DNA of 64,000 nt from the NCBI RefSeq assembly GCF_025947185.1, contig NZ_CP110001.1, positions 3,844,001 through 3,908,000 of the forward strand, in the 5' to 3' direction. Position 1 is the first letter of the stretch. Each line of letters starts with the position of its first letter. Positions 36,449 through 46,487 of the stretch are shown here, in pieces. The notes beneath the pieces were generated by a model, which had not been told where the DNA came from, searched no databases, and saw nothing but the letters and a program-made list of their open reading frames with translations. A program made the position numbers and the translations under genes. The stretch is from Flavobacterium sp. N2038 (lineage in GTDB: Bacteria > Bacteroidota > Bacteroidia > Flavobacteriales > Flavobacteriaceae).

Positions 36449-37399
36449 ATGGAAACAAACAATAATTCTGAAAAAAGCATTTTACACCCTAGAAATCTTC
36501 ATCGCTCACGTTATGATTTTGAGAAACTGATTTCAAATTGCCCGGAATTAAAAGCATATGTTTCTATAAACAAACACCAAATTGAAACCATTGATTTCAG
36601 TAATCCGCTTGCTGTAAAAACGTTGAACAAAGCTTTACTGCAAACTTATTACGATATTCAAAACTGGGATATTCCTAAAAATTATCTTTGCCCGCCAATT
36701 CCCGGCCGTGCAGATTATATACACTACCTAGCAGATTTATTAGCCGAAACCAACAATGGAGTAATCCCCGAAGGAAATGCTGTTTTAGGACTAGATATCG
36801 GAACAGGAGCAAATTTAATCTATCCGATATTAGGGTATTCCATTTACAACTGGAGTTTTGTTGCCACAGATATTGAAAAAAAAGCAATTGAAAATTGCAG
36901 TAAAATCATTAAAGCAAATCCAAAATTAATCGATGCCATCAGTTTACAACAACAAACTGAGTCGCGATTTATTTTCAAAAACATTATTATCCCCGAAGAT
37001 CGTTTCACTTTTACGATGTGTAATCCTCCCTTTCACGCATCGGCAGAAGAGGCAAATAAAAGTACCTCCAGAAAAGTTTCCAATCTAAATCCAAAGGAAA
37101 AAAGAAACACAAATCCCGTTTTAAACTTCGGTGGACAAAATGCCGAATTATGGTGCAACGGTGGCGAAATTGGTTTTGTAACCCAAATGATTTACGAAAG
37201 CGCCAAATATGCTACGCAATGTTTATGGTTTACAACTTTGGTTTCAAAAAGAGAAAACCTTTCTTCGATTTATAAAACGCTGAAAAAAATCAATGCAGTT
37301 TCTGTTAAAACAATTGACATGGCGCAAGGACAAAAAAACAGCCGTATTGTAGCCTGGACATTTTTGAATGAAGCGGAACAAAAAAAATGGTCTATTTAA
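36449..37399 (+). CDS. rlmF: 23S rRNA (adenine-1618 N6)-methyltransferase
   Basis: A 316-residue Rossmann methyltransferase of the RlmF (YbiN) family. The N-terminal LHPRNLHRSRYDFEKL is typical. SAM binding is by LGLDIGTGANLIYP (113-126), and the N6-adenine catalytic motif is N192-P-P-F. The PIPGRADYIHYLADLL and NAELWCNGGEIGFV blocks support RlmF over other N6-MTases. It modifies the large ribosomal subunit RNA. Confidence 0.92.
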   Translation: METNNNSEKSILHPRNLHRSRYDFEKLISNCPELKAYVSINKHQIETIDFSNPLAVKTLNKALLQTYYDIQNWDIPKNYLCPPIPGRADYIHYLADLLAETNNGVIPEGNAVLGLDIGTGANLIYPILGYSIYNWSFVATDIEKKAIENCSKIIKANPKLIDAISLQQQTESRFIFKNIIIPEDRFTFTMCNPPFHASAEEANKSTSRKVSNLNPKEKRNTNPVLNFGGQNAELWCNGGEIGFVTQMIYESAKYATQCLWFTTLVSKRENLSSIYKTLKKINAVSVKTIDMAQGQKNSRIVAWTFLNEAEQKKWSI

Positions 37400-37479
37400 A
37401 ACACTGATTTACAATATCAAATCTTGATTTTATAATTTGCTTTTGCTATATTTAGTCTAAATATTTTAATATCAAGACT

Positions 37480-37710
37480 ATGGCAGAGTATATTGGTTAC
37501 CTCGCATCCGTTTTTATTGTTGGAGGTTTTTTACTGAAAGATCTCAGAACAATTCGGTTTATTAATATGTTTGGCTGCATTTGCTTTGTGATTTATGGCA
37601 TCTTCCTGAAAGATTTCAGAGATTTTAATCAATGGCTATTACCTGTAATTATTCCTAATGCAATTTTAGCTTTTGTACAGATTTATCACCTTACGGTAAA
37701 AAAAGCTTAA
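37480..37710 (+). CDS. Small SemiSWEET/YgjV-like membrane protein
   Basis: A 76-residue protein with three predicted membrane helices (about 4-20, 26-42 and 52-70). The pattern YLASVFIVGGFLLKDLRTIRFINMFGCICFVIYG resembles PQ-loop or YgjV-type half-transporters, which pair as dimers. The classical PQ dipeptide is absent. Function unknown. Confidence 0.6.
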   Translation: MAEYIGYLASVFIVGGFLLKDLRTIRFINMFGCICFVIYGIFLKDFRDFNQWLLPVIIPNAILAFVQIYHLTVKKA

Positions 37711-37770
37711 AGATTACAATTATGATATTTTGAGAAAAAATTCTGAAACTTATTCAGTAACATATTATTG

Positions 37771-37778
37771 TACCTTTA
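37771..37778 (+). promoter_or_regulatory. -7 like box TACCTTTA for the lipoprotein hydrolase
   Basis: One mismatch to TAnnTTTG, 16 bases before the ATG at 37795. Confidence 0.4.
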
Positions 37779-37794
37779 AAGTAAATTGAACTTT

Positions 37795-38736
37795 ATGAGT
37801 ACATCCAAAATATTCGTCAGATTATTCCTTATTCTTTTACTGGTAAGTTGCGCTTCTAAAAAAACAAAATTTGAAGATTACGTTTTTGAAACTAAAAGCG
37901 ACAAACAAAATTACATTGCGGCTTACAACGAAGCTTTAAAACTTTGGGATATTCCATATGCCGAAGAAAATGTAAAAACAAGTTTTGGAACTGCACACGT
38001 TATAATTGCGGGTCCAAAAAATGGCAAAGACTTAGTTTTACTTCACGGAATGGATGCCAGCTCTACAATGTGGTATCCAAATATTAAAGCTTTAGCCAAA
38101 AACCATCGTATCTATGCTATCGATTTTTTGATGGAACCAGGAAAATCAAACTTAACAGCCAAACCACTTTCAAAAGAAGAGATTGTAATATGGTACAATG
38201 AAATCTTTGCACATTATAAATTAAAACAATTTGATATTGTTGCCGCTTCCCGTGGAGGCTGGATTGCAACTTTATTAGCCACTCAAAAAACAAATTCTAT
38301 CGACAAAATGGTTTTATTAAGTCCGGCACAAACCTTTAAATTTATCGATAAAGTAAGAAAAACAAGTGCCGCATTAATGCTAAAATTATTTCCTAGTGAA
38401 AAGAAATTTGAGAAAACATTAGAAACCTTCTCTGCACATCCCGAAAAGATAAGTCCCGTTTACAAAAAACAGTTTTATCTGGCCAATAAATACGCAAAAT
38501 CAAACTCAAGCATGCTTAAAATGACACCTTTTTCAGATGATGAATTACGATCGGTTTCAAATCCGGTTTTGGTTTTAATTGGTGATCACGATGTCATTAA
38601 TTCGAACGAAAGTTTAGAGCGTGCAGAAAAATATACACCAAACTGTAAAACTATTACCGTAACAGATGCTGGTCATTTTTTAAGTATTGATCAGTCAAAA
38701 TTTACAACCGATGCTATTATTAATTTTCTCGAATAG
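37795..38736 (+). CDS. Alpha/beta hydrolase lipoprotein
   Basis: The ATG at 37795 is chosen over a TTG three codons earlier. The 313-residue protein has a lipoprotein signal (LILLLVSC). The hydrolase core shows LLHGMDASSTMWYPNIKAL, IYAIDFLMEPGKSNL, nucleophile Ser in AASRGGWIATLLA (the usual Gly before Ser is Ala), acid in IGDHDVINS, and His in DAGHFLSID. An envelope esterase or lipase-like enzyme; the substrate is unknown. Confidence 0.85.
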   Translation: MSTSKIFVRLFLILLLVSCASKKTKFEDYVFETKSDKQNYIAAYNEALKLWDIPYAEENVKTSFGTAHVIIAGPKNGKDLVLLHGMDASSTMWYPNIKALAKNHRIYAIDFLMEPGKSNLTAKPLSKEEIVIWYNEIFAHYKLKQFDIVAASRGGWIATLLATQKTNSIDKMVLLSPAQTFKFIDKVRKTSAALMLKLFPSEKKFEKTLETFSAHPEKISPVYKKQFYLANKYAKSNSSMLKMTPFSDDELRSVSNPVLVLIGDHDVINSNESLERAEKYTPNCKTITVTDAGHFLSIDQSKFTTDAIINFLE

Positions 38737-38749
38737 CCCACAAACTTTG

Positions 38750-38757
38750 TATCTTTA
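38750..38757 (+). promoter_or_regulatory. -7 like box TATCTTTA for uvrB
   Basis: One mismatch to TAnnTTTG, 26 bases before uvrB; TTTT at 38724-38727 may act as -33. Confidence 0.4.
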
Positions 38758-38783
38758 CAAAACTAATTTTTCATCAGTAAAAA

Positions 38784-40775
38784 ATGAATTTTCAAGTAGC
38801 TTCAGATTATAGTCCCAAAGGAGATCAGCCACAAGCCATTCAAAAACTAGCACAAGGTGTTGTTGATGGCGAAAAATATCAAACTTTATTAGGCGTTACA
38901 GGATCCGGTAAAACATTTACTGTAGCAAATGTAATTCAGGAAGTACAACGTCCAACGCTTGTTTTGGCACACAATAAAACATTGGCAGCGCAGCTGTATT
39001 CAGAATTCAAACAATTTTTCCCTAATAATGCAGTAGAATATTTCGTTTCTTATTACGACTATTACCAGCCTGAAGCTTTTATGCCTGTAACAGGTGTTTT
39101 TATCGAGAAAGATTTATCTATCAATGAAGAGCTTGAAAAGATGCGTTTAAGCACCACTTCTTCTTTGCTTTCAGGAAGACGTGACGTTTTGGTTGTAGCT
39201 TCGGTTTCCTGTTTGTATGGTATTGGAAATCCAGTTGAATTTCAAAAAAATGTAATCGAAATACATCGTGATCAGGTTATTTCAAGAACAAAATTATTAC
39301 ATAGTCTGGTGCAGAGTTTATATGCCAGAACAGAAGCTGACTTTAATCCCGGAACTTTCAGAATAAAAGGCGACACAGTCGAAGTATACCCAAGTTATGC
39401 TGATGATGCCTATCGAATTCACTTTTTTGGAGATGAAATAGAAGAAATAGAATCCTTTGATGCTACAACTTCTCAGGTAATAGAAAAATTTAAAAGACTA
39501 ACCATTTATCCTGCCAATATGTTTGTGACTTCACCAGAAGTTTTACAAGGAGCAATCTGGGAAATTCAGCAGGATTTAGTGAAACAAGTTGATTATTTTA
39601 AAGAAATAGGCAAACATCTGGAAGCCAAACGTCTGGAAGAAAGAACCAATTTTGATTTAGAAATGATTCGCGAATTGGGTTATTGCTCCGGAATCGAAAA
39701 TTACTCCCGTTATCTTGACGGAAGAGAAGCCGGAACAAGACCTTTCTGTTTATTAGATTACTTCCCGAATGATTATTTAATGGTTGTAGACGAAAGTCAC
39801 GTTACGGTTTCGCAGGTTCATGCTATGTATGGAGGTGACCGCAGCCGTAAAGAAAATCTGGTGGAATATGGTTTTAGATTACCAGCTGCAATGGACAACA
39901 GACCTCTTAAATTTGAGGAGTTTGAAGCCATGCAAAATCAGGTAATTTATGTATCGGCAACACCAGCCGATTATGAATTGCAAAAATCTGACGGAATATA
40001 TGTTGAGCAGGTTATTCGTCCAACAGGATTGTTAGATCCCGTTATCGAAGTCAGACCGAGCTTAAATCAAATTGACGATCTGATTGAGGAAATTCAGCTG
40101 CGTTGTGAACTGGATGAAAGAGTTTTAGTAACAACTTTAACTAAAAGAATGGCCGAAGAACTGGCCAAATACCTGACTAAAGTTAATATTCGTTGTCGTT
40201 ATATTCACTCTGACGTAGATACCTTAGAACGTATCGAAATCATGCAGGATTTAAGAAAAGGTATTTTTGATGTTCTAATTGGTGTAAACTTACTCCGCGA
40301 AGGTCTGGATTTACCAGAAGTTTCACTTGTAGCTATTTTAGATGCTGATAAAGAAGGGTTCTTAAGAAATCACAGATCTTTAACACAAACTATTGGTCGT
40401 GCCGCAAGAAATTTAAATGGTAAAGCGATTTTGTATGCTGATAAAATTACGGCCAGTATGCAACGAACAATCGACGAAACCGAATATCGAAGAACAAAAC
40501 AGATTAATTTCAACACGGCAAATAATATAACTCCACAAGCTCTAAACAAAAAAATCGACAGCGCGTTTACAAAAAATCCTTTGGTAGAATACGAATTAGG
40601 TCACACTTTGACTGCGGCAGCTGAACCGGAACCAACGTATCTGTCTAAAACAGAATTAGAAAAAATGATTCGCGAAAAACGTAAATCTATGGAGAAAGCC
40701 GCTAAAGAATTAGACTTTCTACAGGCAGCCAAATTACGTGATGATATCAAAAAACTTCAGGAGCAATTACCTTAA
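38784..40775 (+). CDS. uvrB: Excinuclease ABC subunit B
   Basis: A 663-residue helicase-like subunit of nucleotide excision repair. Walker A is GVTGSGKT (37-44). The beta-hairpin YYDYYQPEAFMP inserts between DNA strands. Walker B is the MVVDESH block, motif VI is QTIGRAARN, and the C-terminal UVR domain (EKMIREKRKSMEKAAKELDFLQAAKLRDDI) contacts UvrA or UvrC. Full length and intact. Confidence 0.98.
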   Translation: MNFQVASDYSPKGDQPQAIQKLAQGVVDGEKYQTLLGVTGSGKTFTVANVIQEVQRPTLVLAHNKTLAAQLYSEFKQFFPNNAVEYFVSYYDYYQPEAFMPVTGVFIEKDLSINEELEKMRLSTTSSLLSGRRDVLVVASVSCLYGIGNPVEFQKNVIEIHRDQVISRTKLLHSLVQSLYARTEADFNPGTFRIKGDTVEVYPSYADDAYRIHFFGDEIEEIESFDATTSQVIEKFKRLTIYPANMFVTSPEVLQGAIWEIQQDLVKQVDYFKEIGKHLEAKRLEERTNFDLEMIRELGYCSGIENYSRYLDGREAGTRPFCLLDYFPNDYLMVVDESHVTVSQVHAMYGGDRSRKENLVEYGFRLPAAMDNRPLKFEEFEAMQNQVIYVSATPADYELQKSDGIYVEQVIRPTGLLDPVIEVRPSLNQIDDLIEEIQLRCELDERVLVTTLTKRMAEELAKYLTKVNIRCRYIHSDVDTLERIEIMQDLRKGIFDVLIGVNLLREGLDLPEVSLVAILDADKEGFLRNHRSLTQTIGRAARNLNGKAILYADKITASMQRTIDETEYRRTKQINFNTANNITPQALNKKIDSAFTKNPLVEYELGHTLTAAAEPEPTYLSKTELEKMIREKRKSMEKAAKELDFLQAAKLRDDIKKLQEQLP

Positions 40776-40879
40776 AATAAAAATATAACAAACTAACTAT
40801 CAATTGTTTAAAATAATTACATAAATTTACATATCCATAATCTACTAGTATTCAGTCTTACTTCAAAACTAGATAAATT

Positions 40880-43063
40880 ATGAACACTAGATTTACTTTG
40901 ACTATTGTTTCTCTTTTGAGTGCAGTAGCACATGATTTTGGGCAAATCAAACCGCAGCCCGCTACAGAAAAAATTGTTACAGATGAATATTTTGGCGAAA
41001 AGATAGAAGATCCTTATCGGTATCTTGAAAATCTAACTGATCCAAATGTAGTTACCTGGATGAAATCAAATACTGATTACGCCCAGGCAAAACTAAATGA
41101 AGTCCCTGAACGTCAAAATCTAATCAAAAAACTCAAAGAGTTTGATGCCAGAAAAGAAAGTACTATTACATTTCTGCGAATTACTGAGAATAATAATTAT
41201 TTCTATCTGAAACGAAATGCCAACGAAGAAAATGGCAAATTGTACCACAGAGTTGGCTACAAAGGGGCCGAAAAATTACTTTTTGATCCTGACACCTACA
41301 AAAAATCTGCAAAAGTAAATTACAATATCAGTTCTATAACTCCCAATGAAAAAGGAGATAAAGTAGCTATAGAAATAGCACCAAGCGGTTCTGAAAGTGC
41401 TGAATTATTAATTGTAAATATTAATGGAAAAGTATATCCGGAAATTTATGATAAATGCTGGTTCAGTAGTCCTTCATGGTTACCAGATGGAAATTCTTTT
41501 ACCTACGGAAGATTAAATTCTGCTGATGTTACCGACCCAAACAGACTCTTACATTCTAAGGTTTATTATCATAAATTAGGAGAAGACCCCAAAAAAGACA
41601 TCGAATACTTTTCGGACATTACCAATCCGGAACTTAAAATTAATGCAGAAGAATTCCCTTTAAATTATTATGATAAAAATTCAAATAAAAACTACGGACT
41701 AGTTCTTACTGTCGACAATAGAATGAAACTGTACACCACCGATTTAGCAGCAAATTTAAAACCTGCAAAATGGACCACTTTAGTAGATAAATCAGACGAG
41801 GTAACAAACTTTAATGTAGATAAAGAATCTATTTATTATTTAACTTATAAAAATGCTTCCAACTACAAAATCATCAAAGTTCCAGTTTCAAATCCTGATA
41901 TTAAAAATGCAGTAACGGTTATTGATGAACCAAAAAATGGAAACATTACCGACTTTAGACTTACCAAAGATGGACTGTATTATTCACTCACAGAAAATGG
42001 CGTAGAGGCCAAAGTCTACTATCTGGCCAAAGGAAAAAAAGATCCGGTTGAATTAAAATTACCATTTCAGGCTGGCTCAGCTACTTTTTTGACTGTTAGC
42101 GAAGATAAAAGCGAAATATGGATCACTATTTCAGGCTGGACCTCTCCTACTAAACGTTACTTATACAACCCAACTTCAAATACATTCACTTACCAACCCT
42201 TAACAAAAGCTATTGAATATCCTGAATTTAAAGATATAGTCTCTAAAGAAGTTATGATTCCATCCTATGATGGTGTTATGGTTCCTGTTTCTATCATATA
42301 CAATAAAAACATCAAACTAAATGGAGATAATCCCGTTCTTATGATGGGATATGGCGCATACGGAATTTCTATGGAACCACGTTTTAGCACCGGTTTTACA
42401 TTGCCATATTGCACTTATGGGGGTATTTATGTTATTACCCACGTTAGAGGTGGCGGTGAGTTGGGAGAAGCCTGGCACAAAGCAGGTTTTAAGACCACCA
42501 AACCTAATACCTGGAAAGATCTTATTGCAACTGCAGAATATCTCATTAAAGAAAAATATACATCTCCAAAAAGACTGGCAATCTGGAGCGCAAGTGCCGG
42601 AGGCATATTAATTGGAAGAGCTATTACAGAACGACCAGATTTATTTGCAGCTGCTATTCCTGAGGTGGGTTCATTCAATACAATTCGTTCTGAAGTTTCG
42701 CCTAATGGCCCGGGAAATGTTCCTGAATTTGGAACTGTAAAAGATCCGACAGAATTTAAAGCCTTATTGGAGATGGATTCCTATCATCATATTAAAAAAG
42801 GAACCGCATATCCTGCAACCTTAATCACAGCAGGTATAAATGATCCGCGTGTTATTGCATGGGAACCGTCAAAATTTGCTGCTTCGCTTCAAAATGCAAA
42901 TACTTCTGACAAACCTATTCTTTTCTATACTGATTTTGAATCTGGTCACGGAATGGGTGACAGCGCAACAAAAGCAATCGAAAAATCAAGCAATCTGATT
43001 AGCTTTGCTTATGCTAATACCGGGCATCCAAAATTTCAAACTCCCAAAAAACTAAAACCTTAA
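40880..43063 (+). CDS. Prolyl oligopeptidase (S9A), exported
   Basis: A 727-residue protein with a signal-like N-terminus, a seven-bladed propeller (about 70-430) and a C-terminal peptidase domain. The triad is S572 in WSASAGGIL, D655 in AGINDPRV, and H690 in ESGHGMGD. The usual GGSNGG nucleophile elbow reads SASAGG, so the first Gly is Ser. Enzymes of this family cut short peptides after Pro. It is probably periplasmic, releasing peptides for uptake. Confidence 0.92.
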   Translation: MNTRFTLTIVSLLSAVAHDFGQIKPQPATEKIVTDEYFGEKIEDPYRYLENLTDPNVVTWMKSNTDYAQAKLNEVPERQNLIKKLKEFDARKESTITFLRITENNNYFYLKRNANEENGKLYHRVGYKGAEKLLFDPDTYKKSAKVNYNISSITPNEKGDKVAIEIAPSGSESAELLIVNINGKVYPEIYDKCWFSSPSWLPDGNSFTYGRLNSADVTDPNRLLHSKVYYHKLGEDPKKDIEYFSDITNPELKINAEEFPLNYYDKNSNKNYGLVLTVDNRMKLYTTDLAANLKPAKWTTLVDKSDEVTNFNVDKESIYYLTYKNASNYKIIKVPVSNPDIKNAVTVIDEPKNGNITDFRLTKDGLYYSLTENGVEAKVYYLAKGKKDPVELKLPFQAGSATFLTVSEDKSEIWITISGWTSPTKRYLYNPTSNTFTYQPLTKAIEYPEFKDIVSKEVMIPSYDGVMVPVSIIYNKNIKLNGDNPVLMMGYGAYGISMEPRFSTGFTLPYCTYGGIYVITHVRGGGELGEAWHKAGFKTTKPNTWKDLIATAEYLIKEKYTSPKRLAIWSASAGGILIGRAITERPDLFAAAIPEVGSFNTIRSEVSPNGPGNVPEFGTVKDPTEFKALLEMDSYHHIKKGTAYPATLITAGINDPRVIAWEPSKFAASLQNANTSDKPILFYTDFESGHGMGDSATKAIEKSSNLISFAYANTGHPKFQTPKKLKP

Positions 43064-43077
43064 TAAAACAATACCGC

Positions 43078-43479
43078 TTAATTGTGCTGTTCCTGAAAAA
43101 CTTTCAATAATACTTTTGGGTCAATTATTGCATTTGGTGCTTTTTTCATCAAATCCAAAACTCTTTTTACCGCACTTGGATTCAGTCCCATTCCAAGTGC
43201 GATTTGCTGAATTGCTGTCGCTTCTCTTTTGTGCAGAATACCATCACAATGCATAATCAGAGCCAGTCTGTAAAATTGCTGAATGCGCTGAAACTCTGAT
43301 CTAATGACTTGAATAGGATGCTCCTGATGAAATAAATCCTGAAATTCCTCGTCATTGATATTCAATTCCTCAGCTACAATTCTTAGAAAATCAAGCTCAC
43401 GTTTGTGCAAATGCCCATCTATTGTGGCAAACGTAATCATTTCTAAAAGTAAACTTCTTTTTTCGGCTTCTGTATTCAT
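43078..43479 (-). CDS. TerB-like acidic helical protein
   Basis: The frame is open further upstream to 43560, but the ATG at 43477-43479 (MNTEAEKRSLLLEMITFATIDG) is favoured. That gives 133 residues and avoids overlap with the divergent esterase promoter region. It is a TerB-type all-helical protein with two repeats of the acidic motif (FATIDGHLHKRELDFL, IMHCDGILHKREATAI), a divalent-metal signature. TerB-family proteins occur in tellurite resistance, phage defence and stress contexts; no other ter gene is here. Confidence 0.8.
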   Translation of the reverse strand: MNTEAEKRSLLLEMITFATIDGHLHKRELDFLRIVAEELNINDEEFQDLFHQEHPIQVIRSEFQRIQQFYRLALIMHCDGILHKREATAIQQIALGMGLNPSAVKRVLDLMKKAPNAIIDPKVLLKVFQEQHN

Positions 43480-43534
43480 CAATTTATTATTTTTAGCTAA
43501 ATTATTGCTTTTAAATATAAAATACAAAACACGG

Positions 43535-44338
43535 ATGATGAAGAGAATTTTCTTAACCATTTTATTATTATTCGTATTTGTCGGAAATGCTCAGCAAAGC
43601 ACAGTTTCAAAAAACGTGTCTACTTTTACTATTGAATCACCTCAGCTAAAAACAACCAAAAAAATATGGCTGTATTTACCTGAAGGTTATTCGGCCTCAG
43701 TCAAAAAAAGATACAGTGTAATTTACATGCAGGATGCTCAAAACTTATTTGATGCTAAAACTTCTTTTGTAGGGGAATGGAATGTAGATGAAAAACTGGA
43801 CAGCTTAAAAGCTCCCGTAATTGTCGTTGGAATCGAACATGGAAATGATAAACGAATAGATGAATTAACACCCTACAAAAATGAAAAATACGGAGGGGGA
43901 AAAGCAGATGATTATGTTGATTTTATTGTAAACACATTAAAACCTTATATAGACAAAAACTTCAGAACTAAACCAAAAGCTAAAAACACAACAATAATGG
44001 GAAGTTCATTAGGTGGCTTGGTTTCTTATTACGCTGCTGTAAAATATCCGCAGGTATTTGGAAATGCGGGTGTATTCTCTCCTTCATTTTGGTTTTCAAA
44101 TGACATTTATACCTTCACAGAGCAATCACCAAAAATCAAAAGCCGATTTTACTTTTTATGCGGCGATAAAGAGGATGAGAATATGGTTGGAGATTTAACT
44201 AAAATGGAACGCTTATTGGATACAAAACGTTGTTATTGTCTGCATCTTACTAAAACAAAAATTATAAAAGGTGGTGAACATAATGAAAAATTATGGCGAG
44301 ATGGCTTTGTAAAAGCTGTTTTGTGGCTAGGCTTTTAA
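43535..44338 (+). CDS. Exported putative esterase (Esterase D / Fes family)
   Basis: Start at 43535 (ATG ATG AAG) because it gives a signal peptide (LTILLLFVFVGNAQQ); the upstream open frame runs through the TerB gene on the other strand. The 267-residue protein has VYLPEGYSASVKKRYSVIYMQDAQNLFD, nucleophile motif GSSLGGLVSYYAA, and an acid near CGDKEDENMVGD. It lies 24 bases before the dipeptide epimerase gene and likely starts an operon. Confidence 0.87.
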   Translation: MMKRIFLTILLLFVFVGNAQQSTVSKNVSTFTIESPQLKTTKKIWLYLPEGYSASVKKRYSVIYMQDAQNLFDAKTSFVGEWNVDEKLDSLKAPVIVVGIEHGNDKRIDELTPYKNEKYGGGKADDYVDFIVNTLKPYIDKNFRTKPKAKNTTIMGSSLGGLVSYYAAVKYPQVFGNAGVFSPSFWFSNDIYTFTEQSPKIKSRFYFLCGDKEDENMVGDLTKMERLLDTKRCYCLHLTKTKIIKGGEHNEKLWRDGFVKAVLWLGF

Positions 44339-44362
44339 TATTAAAAAACAACAATCCTTATT

Positions 44363-45373
44363 ATGAAATTAATTTTAAGAGAATACAATTTAAAACTAAA
44401 ACACACTTTTACGATTTCAAGAGAATCGATTGATTTCCAGCCTTCATTAATAGTAGAGCTACAAAGTGATGGCTTTTCCGGTTTTGGAGAAGCAACTTCA
44501 AATCCATATTACAAAACTACGGTTTCGATGATGATGGCAGATTTAGAAAAAATCAGAGCCATTATTGAAGCATCAGGAACAGAAACTCCGGATGTTTTTT
44601 GGGCAAAAATTCATCCTTATTTAAAAGATGATATGTTTGCCTTATGTGCATTAGATTTAGCTTATAATGATTTGTATGCTCGAAAAAAAGGTAAAAAACT
44701 CCTCGAACTGTGGAATTATACCCCAGAAAAAAATCCGATGACCGATTACACAATCGGAATTGCTTCAATCGAGAAAATGGTCGAAAAAATGCAGGAACTT
44801 CCGTGGCCTATTTACAAAATTAAATTAGGTACCAAAGAAGATATTGCAATTGTAAAAGAACTTAGAAAACATACCAACGCTGTTTTTAGAATTGATGCCA
44901 ACTGTGGCTGGGGCGTTGAAGAAACAATAAACAATGCAATCGAGTTAAAGAAACTTGGAGTTGAATTTCTGGAACAACCAATGAAAGCTGATAACTGGGA
45001 AGGCCACAAAGAAGTTTTTAAACATTCTGTACTCCCTGTAATTGCAGATGAAAGTTGTATTATAGAAGAAGATGTCGCAAAATGCTTCAATCATTTTCAT
45101 GGTGTAAATGTCAAATTAGTAAAATGCGGCGGACTTACTCCCGGAAAACGCATGATCGAAGAAGCTAAAAAACTAGGTTTAAAAACAATGGTAGGCTGTA
45201 TGACCGAATCTACTGTTGGAATTTCTGCCATTGCTCATCTATTACCTCAACTAGATTATGTAGACATGGACGGTGCTTTGTTACTGGCAGAAGATATTGC
45301 AACCGGCGTAACTATAAAAGATGGTGTTGTAAGCTATTCTGATCTTAACGGGACAGGGGTTACACTTCTATAA
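44363..45373 (+). CDS. Dipeptide epimerase (L-Ala-D/L-Glu epimerase type)
   Basis: A 336-residue enolase-superfamily enzyme of the muconate-lactonising subgroup. The catalytic Lys pair is in YKIKLGT (K152, K154); metal ligands are D178 in RIDANCGW, E204 in FLEQPM, and D229 in ADESC, and the opposite base is near K251 in VNVKLVKCGG. It probably epimerises L-Ala-L-Glu-type dipeptides, as in murein recycling. The next gene begins 1 base after the stop. Confidence 0.88.
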   Translation: MKLILREYNLKLKHTFTISRESIDFQPSLIVELQSDGFSGFGEATSNPYYKTTVSMMMADLEKIRAIIEASGTETPDVFWAKIHPYLKDDMFALCALDLAYNDLYARKKGKKLLELWNYTPEKNPMTDYTIGIASIEKMVEKMQELPWPIYKIKLGTKEDIAIVKELRKHTNAVFRIDANCGWGVEETINNAIELKKLGVEFLEQPMKADNWEGHKEVFKHSVLPVIADESCIIEEDVAKCFNHFHGVNVKLVKCGGLTPGKRMIEEAKKLGLKTMVGCMTESTVGISAIAHLLPQLDYVDMDGALLLAEDIATGVTIKDGVVSYSDLNGTGVTLL

Positions 45374-45374
45374 A

Positions 45375-46397
45375 ATGATAGTCGAAGAATTTCCAGATCG
45401 AATCATTGAAATTAACCAGAAACAATATTTGTATTTTGGCGGAACTGCCTATTTAGGTCTTCCCACGCATAAAGAATTTCAGAATTTAGTTATTCAGAAT
45501 ATTCAAAAATGGGGAACGACTTATGGCAGCTCGCGAACAGCAAATATTAAGCTAAGTGCCTATGTTCATGGCGAAAGCTTTTTAGCTTCTCACATAGGTT
45601 CTGAAGCCGCTCTTACAGTTTCTTCGGGAATGCTGGCCGGAAAATTGGTTTTGGAAAAACTAAAAAAGCAAACTGATTGTTTTTTTCATCTAAATGATAC
45701 ACACTCGGCAATTAAAACTGAAGGTAGTTTACCCATTTTTGTAAATGACAAATTAAACGATCGCTTATCCGATTCCAAAAGGGAAAAAATAACAATCCTG
45801 ACGGATGGTGTTCCATCATTTCAAACAAAACCAGCTGATTTATCCTTCTTAAAACAAATTTCCGGCATCAAAGAAATCACATTAGTTATTGACGAATCTC
45901 ATTCTTTTGGAATTACAGGACAAAATGGTTGTGGGATTTATTCTTCAATTCTATATCCTATTAAAAGGAAAATAATGGTTTCATCTTTAGGAAAAGCATT
46001 TGGATTAACTGGCGGCGTTATTGCAGGCGATTTTGAATTTATTAGCGAAATAAAAGAGTTAGAAACTTTTACAAGCGCAGCCGGAATGAATCCGGCTTTT
46101 GTACAGACGCTTTCAGATGCAGCGGAGATCTACACTATACAACACAAGAAACTCATAGACAATTTAGAATATCTCGATTCTATTTTAATCAAAAACAATA
46201 ATCTCAAATTTGATAAAAACTATCCTTTGATTTATCTTTTATCAAATGAACTGGTAGAAAAATTAAACCAGGAAAAAATCATTATTGCCAGTTTTAAGTA
46301 TACTAAAGATGCTGAACCATTAAATCGAATTGTAATTACTGCCAATCATCTTAAAGAGGATTTAGATAAAATAATTACCATTTTGAATAGGTATTGA
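45375..46397 (+). CDS. PLP-dependent aminotransferase-fold enzyme (BioF/KBL-like)
   Basis: A 340-residue fold-type I PLP enzyme resembling alpha-oxoamine synthases. Signatures: TVSSGMLAGKLVL, HLNDTHSAIKTEG, VIDESHSFGITG (D173) and the Schiff-base Lys K207 in SSLGKAFGLTGG. Slightly shorter than BioF (about 385 residues). It is tightly coupled to the epimerase, so it may act on the same amino-acid-derived products. The substrate is unknown. Confidence 0.82.
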   Translation: MIVEEFPDRIIEINQKQYLYFGGTAYLGLPTHKEFQNLVIQNIQKWGTTYGSSRTANIKLSAYVHGESFLASHIGSEAALTVSSGMLAGKLVLEKLKKQTDCFFHLNDTHSAIKTEGSLPIFVNDKLNDRLSDSKREKITILTDGVPSFQTKPADLSFLKQISGIKEITLVIDESHSFGITGQNGCGIYSSILYPIKRKIMVSSLGKAFGLTGGVIAGDFEFISEIKELETFTSAAGMNPAFVQTLSDAAEIYTIQHKKLIDNLEYLDSILIKNNNLKFDKNYPLIYLLSNELVEKLNQEKIIIASFKYTKDAEPLNRIVITANHLKEDLDKIITILNRY

Positions 46398-46416
46398 TTT
46401 TGCAATAACTTCAAAT

Positions 46417-46459
46417 AAAAAGAGGAAATTTCCAGTATTGAAATTTCCTCTTTTTTTTT
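46417..46459. terminator. Bidirectional terminator between the PLP enzyme and susD
   Basis: Stem AAAAGAGGAAATTTC / GAAATTTCCTCTTTT with T-runs on both strands. Confidence 0.85.
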
Positions 46460-46487
46460 ATGAAACAGTCTTTATTATAGTACTACA

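Noticed and set aside
43355..43534. N-terminal extension of the esterase frame
   Set aside because: It runs antisense through the TerB-like gene. The ATG at 43535 immediately gives a good signal peptide.
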